Shown: positions 34,648 through 46,801, numbered from the stretch's first letter. The stretch: DNA of 64,000 nucleotides from Closterium sp. NIES-65 (GCA_948144175.1 CANXME010001999.1:248001-312000), one strand, 5' to 3'. Numbers and translations are program-made. The notes: generated by a model not told the origin, from the letters alone.

Positions 34648-35426
34648 TGGTATTACGAGCCTAGGTTCCACCTAGGACCGAAACGATAGGGCCCACCGTT
34701 TCCGCTAGCCGCGCCCTCGTGCGCCGCCGTTCTTTTTCCTGCGCCTCGAGCGCCTCCTTCTCAAGGCCCCGTATGGCCCCGCGCTAGCCTCTCACGGCCC
34801 CCGATAGGCCCCGCGTTAACCTCCTAAGGCCCCCGTCGGCCCCACGCTAGCCCCGCGCTAGCCTCCTAAGGCCCCCGATCGGCCCCGCGCTAGCCTCCTA
34901 AGCCCCCGTCGGCCCCACGCTAGCCCCGCGCTAGCCTCCTAAGGCCCCCCGATCGGCCCCGCGCTAGCCTCCTAAGGCCCCCGTCGGCCCCGCGCTAGCC
35001 TCCTAAGCCCCCGTCGGCCCCACGCTAGCCCCGCGCTAGCCTCCTAAGGCCCCCGATCGGCCCCGCGCTAGCCTCCTGAGGCCCCCGTCGGCCCCGCGCT
35101 AGCCTCCCACGTCCCCTGCAGGCCCCGCGCTAGCCTCTCACGGCCCCCCCTTTGGCCCCGCGCTAGCCCCGACCGGCCCTCCCGCGCTCGCCCCTCTACG
35201 ACCGAGCCGCACGGCGTGACCCGAACCGAACCGCGCGACCCAGCCGAGCCGCGCCGCCCCAGCCGAGCCGCGCCGCCCTAGCCGAGTCGCGCCGCCCTAG
35301 CCGAGTCGCGCCGCCCTAGCCGAGCCGCGCCGCCCTAGCCGAGCCGCGCCCTACTTACCTGTGCACAGCACTGCTACTGCTACTGCTACTACTACTACCA
35401 CCACTGCTGCTACTGCTACTTCAGCT
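34648..35426 (+). repeat. Leader of element I with tandem repeats
   Basis: Positions 34770-35140 are a tandem array of a roughly 32-bp unit around GGCCCCGCGCTAGCCTCCTAA. Positions 35220-35350 are a 20-bp array around GCCGAGCCGCGCCGCCC. Positions 35370-35420 are a GCTACT trinucleotide-like run before the gag ATG. No gene is seen. Confidence 0.8.
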
Positions 35427-36560
35427 ATGGCTAGCCCTACAGTTCTCTCGTTCGATTCTGAGGGCCGCCCGATTAAGTTTGATACCTGGCTCGATGATCT
35501 GCACCTGTTCCTCCAGCTCACTGCCAGAGAGGATATCTCGCAGTACGATCACGCACTAGGCACAGTCCCTGCTCCTGCTACTACTGCTACCGCTACTGCT
35601 CGCTCGCAGTGGCAGACTCGCGATGCCCACGCCCGCTTTGCCATTCGCAACTCCCTGCCACTCGATGAGCGTGAGCACTTCGGCCACCATCAGACTGCGC
35701 AGGCCCTGTACACTGCTGTAGTTGCGCGCTACTCCTCCCCGGCCTCAGCTGCACTAGGCCGTCTCTCCCTTCCCTACCTGTTCCCCGACCTGTCCGCTTT
35801 CCAGACAGTCGCTGACCTCATCACTCACCTCCGTACTAGTGATGCCCGCTTCCGTGCAGCCATGCCCGCTGAGTTTCTTGCCTCCAACCCTCCCCCGCTC
35901 TGGCTCACTCTCTACCACCTAGTCACCCGCCTCCCTGACACTCTGCGTACAGTCAGGGACCACTTCCTAGCTCGCTGCCCCACTGAGCTCACCATTGCCG
36001 CCCTAGAGAAGGAACTACTTGCAGCTGAGAAGAGTATTGTAGCTGTAGGTGCCTCTCGTGGCGACCCCCGCACCCCTTTCTTCGAGGGGTGTTCCCCCTC
36101 CCCCCTCCTCCCCTCTGTCGCCTCTGCTGCTGCTGTCGACCTTCTTGGTGCTGAGCAGGTCGGCTCTGCGTCCGCTCCCAGCGGGCGCCGCAGCGGCAAG
36201 GGCAGGGGAGGCAAGGGTGGTGGGGGTGACGGCGGGGGAGGTGGTGGTGGGGGTGGTGGCAGCGGCGGGGGCGGTGGCGGGGCTGGAGGGGCTAGTGGCA
36301 GCGGTGGGGGTGGTGGAGGCAGCGGCGGCGGCGGTGGCCGCGGTGGGGGCGGTGGTGGTGGCGGCAGTGGACGTGGTGGTGGCAGGGGCGGTGGTGGTCG
36401 TGGTGGCGGCGGCGGTGGTGGTGGCACGCTTGGCGTGCTCAGTTTCCTGACGCTCCTGACCTCCCTCAGTGGGCTGATCTCCTCAAGAAGGATATCAATA
36501 TCTATGCTCTTGATTTTGATGTTATTCTCAAAGCAATGTATGCATTGACTATTAGTGGAG
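35427..36560 (+). pseudogene. Gag part of element I
   Basis: It starts MASPTVLSFDSEGRPIKFDT; I chose this Met over an upstream one at 35361 because it aligns with the starts in B, C, G and H. The UBN2-like core runs to about 36170. A Gly tract with Ser and Arg (about 36190-36430) follows. Confidence 0.85.
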
Positions 36561-36729
36561 AGGAGGACTAGTACCTGAGTGTTCCGCCTGACCCAGGCAT
36601 CCGCACGAGTGAGGCTGCCGCCCTAGGTGCTTGCGTGTCTGCTGCCCCAGGTACTGGTGAGGCTACTGCTCTAGGTGCGTGTGTGTCCGCCACCCCAGGT
36701 GCTACTGAGTCCACTGAGGCACTGCACAC

Positions 36730-39600
36730 CTTCACTCTAGACTCAGGCGCTTCGCGCTGTTTCTTTCGTGACCGCACTGCTCTTGAGCCTCTTGCTCGAC
36801 CAGTCGCTGTCTCGCTCGCTGACCCCTCTGGGGGTCCGGTCATTGCGACCTCCTCCACCCTCCTTCCTTGTCCTGCTGTCCCGTCGGGCACACTGTCAGG
36901 TCTCCACCTCCCCTCGTTCTCTACGAACTTGGTGGCGGGTTGTGCGCTTCAGGATGGGGGTGTTCACCAGTTCACCCCTGCCTACGAGCGTGTGACACAC
37001 TGCACGTGTGCTCGGACGGGCCGTCACCTGGCTACCTTCACTCGGCAGCCGGGGTTGGACCTGTACACACTGACCACTGAGTCCCCTCAGGTAGCGGCGT
37101 CTGCGTATGCGTCTGCGTTAGGTCAGCTCTCTGCCCCCTGCTCGTGTCGCTCTCTAGCGCACAAGACTGTCCTCTGGCACCACCGACTTGGTCACCCGTC
37201 AGTGCAGCGCCTTCGGGGCATGCACGCCCGGTACCTTGTCTCTGGTCTTCCTCGGGTACTCCCTCCCCTCCCACCCTCCCTTGCTCCTCCTTGTCTTCCC
37301 TGTGTCGAGGGGCGGCAGCGCGCTGCCCCTCACTCCTCCTCGTTCCCCCCGACGACTGCTCCTTTGCAGACGCTCCACATGGACGTGTGGGGCCCAGCCC
37401 GCGTCCGTGGTCAGGGCCAGGAGAGGTACTTCTTGATCGTCGTTGACGACTACTCGCGCTACACCACGGTCTTCCCCTTGCGCACCAAGGGTGAAGTCCC
37501 TGATGTTCTGATCCCTTGGATCAGCAGAGCACGTCTTCAGCTGCGAGAGCGTTTTCGCTCGGAGTTTCCTGTTCTGCGCTTGCACTCTGACAGAGGTGGC
37601 GAGTTCTCCTCCGACCTCTTGGCAGCCTACTGTGCCGAGCATGGCATTCGCCAGTCGTTCACGCTCCCGGCCTCTCCACAGCAGAATGGGGTTGCTGAGC
37701 GCCGCATTGGCTTGGTCATGGAGGTCGCTCGTACCTCCTTAGTCCACGCGGCTGCCCCCCACTTTCTGTGGCCGTTTGCGGTCCGGTACGCTGCGCATCA
37801 GCTCAACCTCTGGCCCCGTGTCTCCGCTCCGGAGACCTCGCCCACACTGCTGTGGACGGGGGAGGTTGGCGATGCGTCACGCTTCCGTGTCTGGGGATCC
37901 CGAGCTTTTGTTCGCGATTCGTCTGCGGACAAGCTCTCCTCCCGCACTGCTCCCTGTATCTTTCTTGGCTTTGTCCCGGATGCGTCTGGCTGGCAGTTTT
38001 ACCACCCCGCCTCGCACCGAGTCTTCCCCTCTCAGGACGTCACTTTTGACGAGTCCGTGCCCTTCTACCGCCTCTTCCCCTACCGCACTGCCCCGCTCCC
38101 TCCCCCGCCTCTCTTCCTCGCGCCAGTTGCTGCAGTGGTAGACCCCCTTCCCCCTCAGGGTGCCGCTCCCTCAGGTGTCTCTCAGGTAGACCCGGTTGAG
38201 CCTGCCGAGGTAGCTGTCGACTCGCGTCCTGCTGGAGGTGCTGAGCCAGAGCGTGCGGAGCCTGAGCGGGCGGAGCCTGGGGGTTCTGAGTCTAGGGGTG
38301 CTGATCCTGGGGGTGCTGAGCCTGGGGGTGCTGGGTTTGGGGGTACTGAGCCTGGCGTTGCTGAGTCTAGGGGTACTGCGCCTGGAGTTGCTGAGCCTGG
38401 GGGTGCTGAGCCTGGTGGTGTTGCAGTTGACTGTGAGGCGCCTGGAGGACCTCCCTCTTCGCAGCAGCTGTGTGAGTGGTACTCACGGTACTGCAGCCTC
38501 CGGCGAGGTGAGTCTCGGGCTCGTGGTACTGCTGGAGTTGGTACTCGTGCTTCCCCACCACGGCGGGAGCCGCCCTCTTCCCCTCAGCTTCGAGAGTGGT
38601 ACGCTCGGCACATCAGTCTCCGTAGTGGAGCTGCTGGTGCTGGGGTCCCCGGAGTTGACGCTGCTGCGAGTACTACGGACCCTGGTGCTGGAGGTGCTGC
38701 TGCTGCTGGCGGTGCTGCTGGAGGTGCTGCTGCTGCTGGCGGTGCTGCTGGAGGTGCTGCTAGTACTGAGGACCCGGGCGTTGGAGCTGCTGTGGGTGCT
38801 ACGGACCCTGGTGCTGGAGGTCCAGCTGCTGCTGGCGGTGCTGCTGGAGGTACTGCTGCTGCTGGCGGTGCTGCTGGAGGTGCTGCGGACCCTGGTGCTG
38901 GAGGTGCTGCTGCTTCTGGAGGTGCTGCTGCTGCCGCTGGTGTCTCTGCTGGTTCGAGAGCTGCTGCACGGCCACGACCGTACTTCGTTCCGCTCCTTCA
39001 GCAGGTTCTTGGTCAGCCTCCTCCTCCTTGTTCTCCTCTCGCCTTAGAGTGTTCGCCGTCTGTCCAGTCACAGCCACAGTTACCGCCTGCCTCCCCACTC
39101 CCTGTGCCTGCTCCTTACACTGGTCCAACTGACGGTCTTGCTGAGAGACGTGAGCCTGCGTCACGTCCTGTGTCACCTGCGTCTCGTCGAGCGTCGCCTG
39201 TTCGAGCTGCTACCACTGGTAGTCGTGTCCCGCGTGAGCGTCCTCCTGCTGTCCCAGGCACGCACCGGATGGCGCTTCGTCAGTCCACTGCTCCGCAGCG
39301 TGTTGCTCTCCCGTCGCCTCCTGCGTCCTCTCTTCCTGCTCTTGCTGACCCGGAGTCAGACTCCCTTCGCGCTGCCAGTCCTACTGTCACACGTCTCCTG
39401 GCTACGGTTGTCACTGACCCTTCCTTTGAGTCCGCTGCTGCGTCTGCCCTAGTCACTGAGCTTGTCGACTTTGCAGCTGCGTGTCGTCTAGACTACGCAG
39501 CGAGTCTTGTTGCTGAGTCTGAGTCTGCCTGTCCTCCGTCCGTCGGGGGTGAGTGTGCTCTTGGCACGGACGTCCTTGAGGACAGGCAGGAGGAGTTTGG
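36730..39600 (+). pseudogene. Protease, integrase and linker part of element I
   Basis: The protease box is HTFTLDSGASRCFFRDRTAL near 36740. A pre-integrase segment (LWHHRLGHPSVQRLRGMHAR) lies near 37180. Integrase core motifs are HMDVWGPARVRGQGQERYFL, RLHSDRGGEFSSDLL and NGVAERRIGLVMEVAR. The linker (38230-38990) has GAEPGGAE units and then a 30-bp Ala/Gly array at about 38690-38940. The normal pre-RT Ser/Pro-rich region follows. Confidence 0.88.
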
Positions 39601-39665
39601 TTGCCTTGTTTTGCCTTGACTGGTCTTGTGACCCCTAGGTCTCCCCCACTTTGCCTATGGGGGTG

Positions 39666-39800
39666 TGTCAAACATTTATATGTTTGTGTGGTTCTAGGCT
39701 GTAGTGGGTCACACCATAAAGGGTACACCAGATTAGGGTTTGACATATTTGTACTGTTGTTCCTGCTAGTCACTCCTCATTCTCGTTTCTCATTCTGACA
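39666..39800 (+). repeat. 3' LTR of element I (135 bp)
   Basis: It differs from 34513-34647 at one base, near its end. The purine tract hairpin CCCCCACTTTGCC/TATGGGGGTG lies directly upstream. Confidence 0.95.
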
Positions 39801-39805
39801 GTATC

Positions 39806-39891
39806 CCATAGGGGGTACAACCCAGTTAGGGTTTCATATTTGTACTGCCTTCATTCATAGTCCACACCATTCCTGTTCTACAATTCTCACA
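39806..39891 (+). repeat. 5' LTR of element H, second portion
   Basis: It continues the LTR started at 34461-34512, matches the latter part of 47024-47161, ends TTCTCACA, and is followed by the primer site TGGTATAGAGCGG. Confidence 0.92.
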
Positions 39892-40873
39892 TGGTATAGA
39901 GCGGGTTCCCTGTGGGAACTTCGCCTAGGGCCCACCGAAGCGCGCCCCAAGGCGCGCTAACTTTTTTTTCCTCTCGCTCGAGCGACCCTCCGTGTCGCCC
40001 TTCCCTCGCGGCCCTGCCGCCCCTTCGGACGCGGCCCCGCCGCCATTTCGATCGCGGCCCCGCCGCCTACTCAGACGCGGCCCCGCCTCCTGCTCAGCCG
40101 CGGCCCCGCCGCCCGCTACGACGCGGCCCCGCCGCCCGCTACGACGCGGCCCCGCCGCCCGCTACGACGCGGCTCCGCCGCCTGCTCAGACGCGGCCCCG
40201 CCGCCCGCTCAGTCGCGGCCCCGCCGCCTGCTCAACCGCGGCCCCGCCGCCCGCTACGACGCGGCCCCGCCGCCCGCTACGACGCGGCCCCGCCACCCGC
40301 TACGACGCGGCTCCGCCGCCTGCTCAGACGCGGCCCCGCCGCCCGCTCAGTCGCGGCCCCGCCGCCTGCTCAACCGTGGCCCCGCCGCCCGCTACGACGC
40401 GGCCCCGCCGCCTGCTCAGCCGCGGCCCCGCCGCCCGCTCAGACGCGGCCCCGCCGTCCCCTTCTAACGGCCCTGCAGCCGCGCCTGACGGCCCCGCCGT
40501 CCCCTCTACCGGCTCCGCCGCTGCACCCGACGGCCCCGCCGTCCCCTCTGCCGGCCCCGCCGCTGCTTCAACCGGCCCCGCCGCTACCCCTACCGACCCC
40601 GCTGCTGCACCTGTCGGCCCCCCCCGCCCCAGAAGCCGAGCCGCAGTAGCAGCCGAGCCGCCCCAGTAGCCGAGCCGCCCCTGCAGCCGAGCCGCCCCAG
40701 CAGCCGCGCCGCCCCAGCAGCCGTGCCGCCCGAGCCGCCGAGTCGCCCGAGCCGCCCAGCAGCCGCGCCGCCGAGCCGCCCGAGCCGCCCGAGCCGCCCG
40801 AGCCCTCCCTGCACTGCCCTGTCTGGTGAGCACTGAGCTTTACTCCGCGCACTGCCCTCTCTCTACTGCTGTC
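39892..40873 (+). repeat. Leader of element H with a GC-rich tandem array
   Basis: Positions 40010-40640 are a long array around CGCGGCCCCGCCGCCCGCTA, with unit length near 24 bp. Positions 40640-40810 are a CCGAGCCGCC array. Pro/Ala/Arg-rich open frames here on both strands are by-products of the array. No gene is seen. Confidence 0.8.
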
Positions 40874-42230
40874 ATGGCTACCCCCAGTGTCCTCACCTTT
40901 GACGCTGAGGGCAGAGCCATTGACTTTGACGTGTGGGTAGACGACCTACTGCTTTTCCTACAGTGCGACAGAGCTGACGGCCTCTCTCTCTTTGATCTCA
41001 CTTCTGGTGCCTCTCCCGCCCCTGCTGCTACTGAGGATGCCACTGTTCGCTCACAGTGGGCCACACGCGATGCTGCTGCACGTCTTGCTGTGCGTCGCCA
41101 CCTCCCTCCCGCTGAGCGTGCGCACTTTGGGTCGTACAAGAGTGCTCAGACCTTGTACGACGCCGTTATTGCACGCTACTCCACCCCTGCCACTGCTGCA
41201 CTGAGCCGCCTCATGCTACCATACCTCTTTCCCGACCTTGCTGCTTTTGCCACAGTAGCCGACCTCATTACCCACCTGCGCACTAGTGACGCTCGCTTCC
41301 GCGCTGCACTTCCTGCTGAGTTCTGCGCCAAGAACCCCCCCCCCTAGTACTTCACTCTCTACTACATTGTCACCCGCCACCCTGACTCCCTTCGCGGAGT
41401 CAGGGACGACCTACTCGCAGTCTGCCCCACCACTCTCACTGTCGAGCTCCTCGAGAAGTCCCTCCTAGCAGCCGAGAAGAGCATTCTCGCTGTAGGGGCC
41501 TCTCGTGGTGACCCACGCACCCCCATCTTTGAGGGGTGTTCCCCCTCCCCCCTCCTGCCCTCTGTCGCCTCTGCTGCTACGGCCGACCTTGTTGGTTTTG
41601 AGTCGGTCGGTGCGGCGTCTGCCCCCAGCGGGAGACGTCGCTCTGGCAAGAGCAAGGGGGGCAGGGGCGGTGGTGGAGGCGGCGGGGGCGGTGGAGGCGG
41701 CGGGAGAGGCAGCGGAGGAGGTGAGGGTGGTAGCGGGAGTGGTAGCGGGAGTGGAGGTGTTGGCGGAGGCAGTGGAGGCGGGGGCGGCAGCGGCGGTGGT
41801 GGTGGGAGTGAAGGCGGAGGCGGCGGTGGCGGCGGCGACGGTGGGAGTGGCGGTGGCAGCGGAGGTGGTGGCGGCGGCGGCGGAGCAGGCGGCGGAGGTC
41901 GTGGCTCGTCGAGGAGGAGTGGCTCCGGTGGTGGTCACCGCCAGCAGCAGCAGCGTGGTCAGGAGACCCTCTCCTCGCAGCAGCTCCGTGAGTGGTACTC
42001 TGCACGTCAGCGGGGTGGGGGTGCTGGTCCGTGCACTTACGTCCTGCGCACTGGCGACCGTGCGGGTGAGCAGTGTGGTGGTCCACACCCCGCCCAGCGT
42101 TGCTTCGGCCGCCTGACTGACGCTTGGCGCCGCCAGTTTCCTGACGCCTCTGAAATCCCTCGCTGGGACCAGCTGTCTAGGTCAGGAGTAGCTATCTTTG
42201 ATCTTGACTTTGATGCTATTCTTGCTGCCA
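40874..42230 (+). pseudogene. Gag part of element H
   Basis: It starts MATPSVLTFDAEGRAIDFDV, with the UBN2-like core to about 41620 and a Gly tract with Ser at about 41650-41910. The widened zinc motif follows: CTYVLRTGDRAGEQCGGPHP and a further Cys near 42100. Confidence 0.87.
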
Positions 42231-42429
42231 TGTATGCTGTGACTATTAGTGAGGAGGGTGACTGTTACCGGTGTTTCCCGCCCGACCCGGGCATTGGTAC
42301 TGCGGCTCTAGGTGCTGTTGAGGCTACTGCTCCAGGTGCTGGTGAGGCTGTTGCTCTAGGTGCCAGTGAGTCTGAGTCCTCAGGTGCTGGTGAGTCTGCT
42401 CTCTCAGGTACTGCGTCGGCTCCGCCCTC

Positions 42430-43860
42430 TCTCACTTTCACTCTTGACTCCGGGGCGTCTCGCTCCTTCTTTCGAGACCGCACCACACTCACGCCGCTTA
42501 GTCGGCCAGTGGCGGTCTCCCTGGCAGACCCCTCTGGGGGTCCTGTTCTGGCTCGCTACTCCACTGTCCTGCCGTGCCCTGCGGTCCCGTCTGGCGCCCT
42601 GTCCGGTCTCTACCTCCCCTCGTTCTCTACGAACTTGGTGGCGGGTGCTGACCTACAAGATGCAGGGGTTGACCAGTTCACCCCTGCGCGCCGACGGGTC
42701 ACCCACTGCACGGACGCAGACACGGGTCGACACCTGACCACGTTCACACGTGGGCCGGGGTAGAGCCTGTACACACTCACTGTTCCGTCTCCTCCTCCTG
42801 CGTCGGGTCAGGTGTTTGCTGCAGCGTCCAGGTCTGGTCCTGAGTCTGCCCCCTGCTCGTGTCGCCTCCTGTCCCACGAGACCCTCATGTGGCACCACAG
42901 GATGGGTCACCCCTCCCTGCCTCGTCTCCGGGGCATGGCCTCTCGCCTTCTTGTCTCTGGCCTTCCCAGGTCCCTCCCTCCCCTTCCTCCGGGGCCTGGC
43001 CCTCCCTGTGTCCCCTGTGTCGAGGGTCGCCTGCGGGCTACCCCTCACTCCTCCCCGTTTCTACCGACGGAGGCCCCGATGCAGACGCTTCACATGGACG
43101 TGTGGGGCCCAGCCCGCGTCCGTGGACAGGGTCACGAGCGCTACTTCCTGCTGGTGGTTGACGACTACTCGCGTTACACCGCAGTCTTCCCCTTGCGCAG
43201 CAAGGGTGAGGTCACTGAGGTGTTGATCGACTGGATCCGCGCAGCTCGTCTCCAGCTCAGGCGGAGCTTCGGCTCGGACTTTCCTGTTCTGCGTCTGCAT
43301 TCGGACAGAGGCGGAGAGTTCTCCTCCGGCCTTCTGCGAGCCTACTGTCGGGCACGAGGCATCCGCCAGACCTTCACGCTTCCGGACTCTCCACAGCAGA
43401 ATGGGATTGCTGAGCGCCGCATCGGCATTGTCATGGACGTCGCCCGTACGTCCATGGTGCATGCGGCTGCCCCCCATTTTCTGTGGCCGTTTGCGGTTCG
43501 GTACGCCGCGCATCAGATCAACCTTCAGCCCAGAGTCTCCCGACCGGAGACCTCCCCAGCTTTGCTGTGGACGGGGAAGGTTGGCGATGCGTCGGCGTTC
43601 CGTGTCTGGGGATCTCGGGCGTTTGTTCGCGACTTGTCTGCGGACAAGCTGTCCCCTCGTGCTGCTCCCTGTGTCTTCCTTGGCTTCCCCACAGACGCTC
43701 CCGGGTGGCAGTTTTACCACCCCTCCTCTCGTCGTGTTCTGTCCTCCCAGGACGTCACGTTCGACGAGTCAGTCCCCTTCTACCGCCTCTTCCCCTACCG
43801 CACTCCTTCCCTCCCCCCTCCGCCGGACTTCCTGGAGCCAGTTCCCCCCCCGGTAGACCC
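42430..43860 (+). pseudogene. Protease and integrase part of element H
   Basis: The protease box is FTLDSGASRSFFRDRTTLTP near 42440. The pre-integrase motif is MGHPSLPRLRGMASRLLVSG. Integrase core motifs are HMDVWGPARVRGQGHERYFL, RLHSDRGGEFSSGLLRAY and NGIAERRIGIVMDVAR. Confidence 0.88.
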
Positions 43861-43899
43861 CCTCCCCCCTCAGGTTCCTGCCCCCTCAGGTGTGTCCCA

Positions 43900-44600
43900 G
43901 GTAGACGCAGTTGACCCGGTCGAGGTTACTGGTGACTCTGGTGCTGCTGCGGGTGCTGAGCCTGGGGGTGCTGACTCTGGGGGTGCTGTGCGCGGGGGTG
44001 CCGAGCCTGGAGGTGCTGCTACTGGGGTTGCTGAGCCTGGGGGTGCTGGGCCTGGACGTGCTACTGCGGAGGGTGCTGAGCCTGGGGGTGCTGAGCCGGG
44101 GGGTACGGTGCCTGGAGCTGCTGAGCTAGGGGGTGCTGGGTCTGGGGTTGCTGGGTCGGGAGCTGCTAAGCCTGGGGGTACTGAGTCTGGAGCTGCTGAG
44201 CCTGGGGGTGCTACGTCTGGAGCTGCTGAGCCTGGGGTTTCTCCTGCTGCTGCGTCTCGCCGGGAGCCCCTCTCTCCACAGGAGCTGCGCGAGTGGTTTG
44301 CTCGCCGCTGGAGGCGTGCTGCTGGAGCTGGAGCTTCTTCGACCGTCGAGGGTGCTGGTGCTGCCGGTCCCGGAGCTGCTGGGCCTGCGGGTACTCCTGG
44401 AGCAGGAGCTCCTGAGGGTGTTGTTGCTGAGACTACTGCTGTCTGTCCCGGCGGTGGTTCTGCTGCTGGTGCTGCTGGAGGTCCTGCCGCTGGAGGTGTT
44501 GGTGGCGCTGGTGCTGTCGCTGAGGGTGCTGGTGCTGTCCCTGCTGAGTCTGGAGCTGCCGCGCGGCCTCGACCGTACTTCGTTCCGCTCCTGCAGCAGG
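43900..44600 (+). repeat. Linker minisatellite of element H
   Basis: A 15-bp unit near GCTGAGCCTGGGGGT is repeated over 43950-44250. It encodes GAEPGGAE-like repeats, followed by Gly/Ala-rich sequence up to the Ser/Pro-rich region before RT. Confidence 0.8.
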
Positions 44601-45239
44601 TTCTTGGTCTTTCTCCTCCGGTAGAGTGTTCACAGCCTGTCCAATCACAGTCACTACTGGAGCCTTCCTCTCCACTGCCTGCTCCCTCTCCTTACACTGG
44701 TCCTACTGGAGGTCTTGCTGAGCGTCGTGAGCCTCGTCCTGCGTCGCCTGTTCGTACTGCTCGCACTAGTGGTCGCGGTTCGCGTCAGCGTCCTCCTCCT
44801 GTCCCTGGCACACACCGGATGTCTCTGCGTCCGTCCACTGCTCCTCTGCGTGCCCCTTTGCCTTCTCCTCCTGAGTCCTCTCTTCTTGCGCTTGCCGACC
44901 CTGAGTCGGACTCTCTTTGTGCTGCCAGTCCTACTGTCACGCGTCTGCTTGCTACTGTCGTCACTGACCCCTCTTTTGAGTCCACTGCTGCGTCTGCTCT
45001 AGTCGCTGAGCTCGTTGACTTTGCTGCTCGCTGTCGTCTCGACTACGCTGCTAGTCTTGTTGCTGAGTCTGCGTCTGTCTGTCCTCCGTCCGTCGGGGGT
45101 GAGTGTGCTCTTGGCACGGACGTCCTAGAGGACAGGCAGGAGGAGTTACAGTGTCTAGCGGCTGCTTCACCTCATCTCGCGTCTGTACTGCTTGCCCCTG
45201 AGGGAGACCCGGATGCACTAGACATCCCGACTCCGCGTT

Positions 45240-46801
45240 CTTACGCGGAGGCCGTAGAGGGTCCCTACTCCTCTCAGTGGCAGGCAGCTATGGATGCAGA
45301 GATGGCTTCCTGGAAGTCCACAGGCACCTACGTTGACGCAGTTCCCCCTCCTGGGGCGAACATCGTCAGTGGCATGTGGATCTTCAGGGTGAAGCGGCCG
45401 CCGGGCTCTCCACCTGTCTTCAAGGCGCGGTACGTTGCTCGTGGCTTCAGTCAGCGGCAGGGAGTTGACTACTTTCAGACCTTCTCTCCCACCCCGAAGA
45501 TGACCACTCTTCGGGTGCTGCTGCACATAGCCGCTCAGCGCGACTACGAGCTTCACTCTCTCGACTTCAGCACTGCGTTCCTGCAGGGTAGCCTGCACGA
45601 GGAGATCTGGCTGCGCCGTCCACCTGGCTTCACTGGGACTTTCCCTCCTGGCACCCAGTGGAGCCTCCGACGGCCAGTCTACGGTCTCCGCCAGGCACCG
45701 CGTGAGTGGCACGACACACTGAGGACTACGCTTGCGGCTCTTGGGTTTGCTCCTTCTACTGCTGACCCGTCGCTGTTTCTGCGCACCGACACTTCTCTGC
45801 CGCCGTTCTACATCCTCGTGTACGTCGACGACTTGGTCTTTGCCACAGCGGACACTGCTGGACTCGCCTACGTGAAGTCCGAGCTGCTGAAGAGACACAC
45901 GTGCACAGACTTGGGTGAAGTGCGCAGCTACCTTGGCTTGCAGATCACTTGGGACAGAGCACGCCGCACCATTACCTTGACTCAGTCACACATGGTGTAG
46001 CAGGTCCTTCAGCGCTTCGGCTTCACGTACTCCTCGCCTCAGGCCACTCCTCTGTCTACTCGCCACTCGCTCTCAGCTCTGCCTTCGAATGAGTCCGTAG
46101 AGTCGAGTGGCCCGTACCCAGAGCTTGTTGGCTGCCTCATGTACCTGATGACCTGCACACGGCCTGACCTTGCATACCCTCTGAGCATTCTTGCACGCTA
46201 TGTTGCTCCTGGGAGACACCGACCAGAGCACATGGCTGCAGCGAAGAGGGTATTGCGCTACCTGTGCAGTACGTCAGGCATGGGGCTAGTGCTTGGAGGG
46301 CGGAGTCCAGTGGTCCTTACAGGGCACGCAGACGCTTCTTGGGCTGACGACCAGGCTACGCAGCGGTCGTCACAGGGTTACACCTTCAGTCTTGGTTCCG
46401 GCTCTGTCTCGTGGCGGGCTACTCGTTCGTCTTCGGTTCTCAGCTCTAGTTGTGAGGCTGAGATCTACGCCGGGGCCATGGCTACACAGGAGCTTCGCTG
46501 GCTCACCTACCTGCTGACTGACCTTGGAGAGCCGCCTCGTTCTCCTCCAGTGCTGTACGTAGACAACAAGGCCATGCTGGCCTTGTGTCGAGAGCAGCGT
46601 CTGGAGCACAGAACGAAGCACATTGCTCTTCGCTACTTCCTTGCTCGTGAGCTACAGCAGCGTGGAGAGTTGCGGCTTGCGTACGTGGCCTCTGAGGCCA
46701 ACACTGCTGATGTGTTCACCAAGGCACTCGCGCCTTGTGACCATCAGCGCTTCTGCACCCAGCTGGGTGTTGTGCCTGTCTTGCCTCACTTGCTCTCCTC
46801 T
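45240..46801 (+). pseudogene. RT and RNase H part of element H
   Basis: RT motifs are MDAEMASWKSTGTYVDAVPP, GMWIFRVKRPPGSPPVFKAR, DFSTAFLQGSLHEEIWLRRP and YILVYVDDLVFATADTAG. RNase H motifs are DASWADDQATQRSSQGYTF, SSCEAEIYAGAMATQELRW and VDNKAMLALCREQRLEHRTK. The tail is YVASEANTADVFTKALAP. It is the best-kept glycine-family RT/RNase H here. Confidence 0.9.

Larger units (their letters stand above)
34513..39800 (+). mobile_element. Copia element I (glycine-rich family) inside the LTR of H
   Basis: It is bounded by 135-bp LTRs (34513-34647 and 39666-39800) with one mismatch. The flanking bases GTATC (34508-34512 and 39801-39805) are the target-site duplication. Primer site TGGTATTACGAGCC follows the 5' LTR. 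A repeat-rich leader, gag (from 35427), protease, integrase and a long Gly/Ala linker are present, but no RT or RNase H is recognisable, so it would depend on other elements for reverse transcription. It is broken, with a few breaks. It is the youngest insertion in this pile by nesting and by LTR similarity. Confidence 0.94.

Noticed and set aside
39912-40669. Overlapping Pro/Ala/Arg-rich frames of 225-245 codons
   Set aside because: They arise from the GC-rich tandem array in the leader of H and occur in more than one frame at once.
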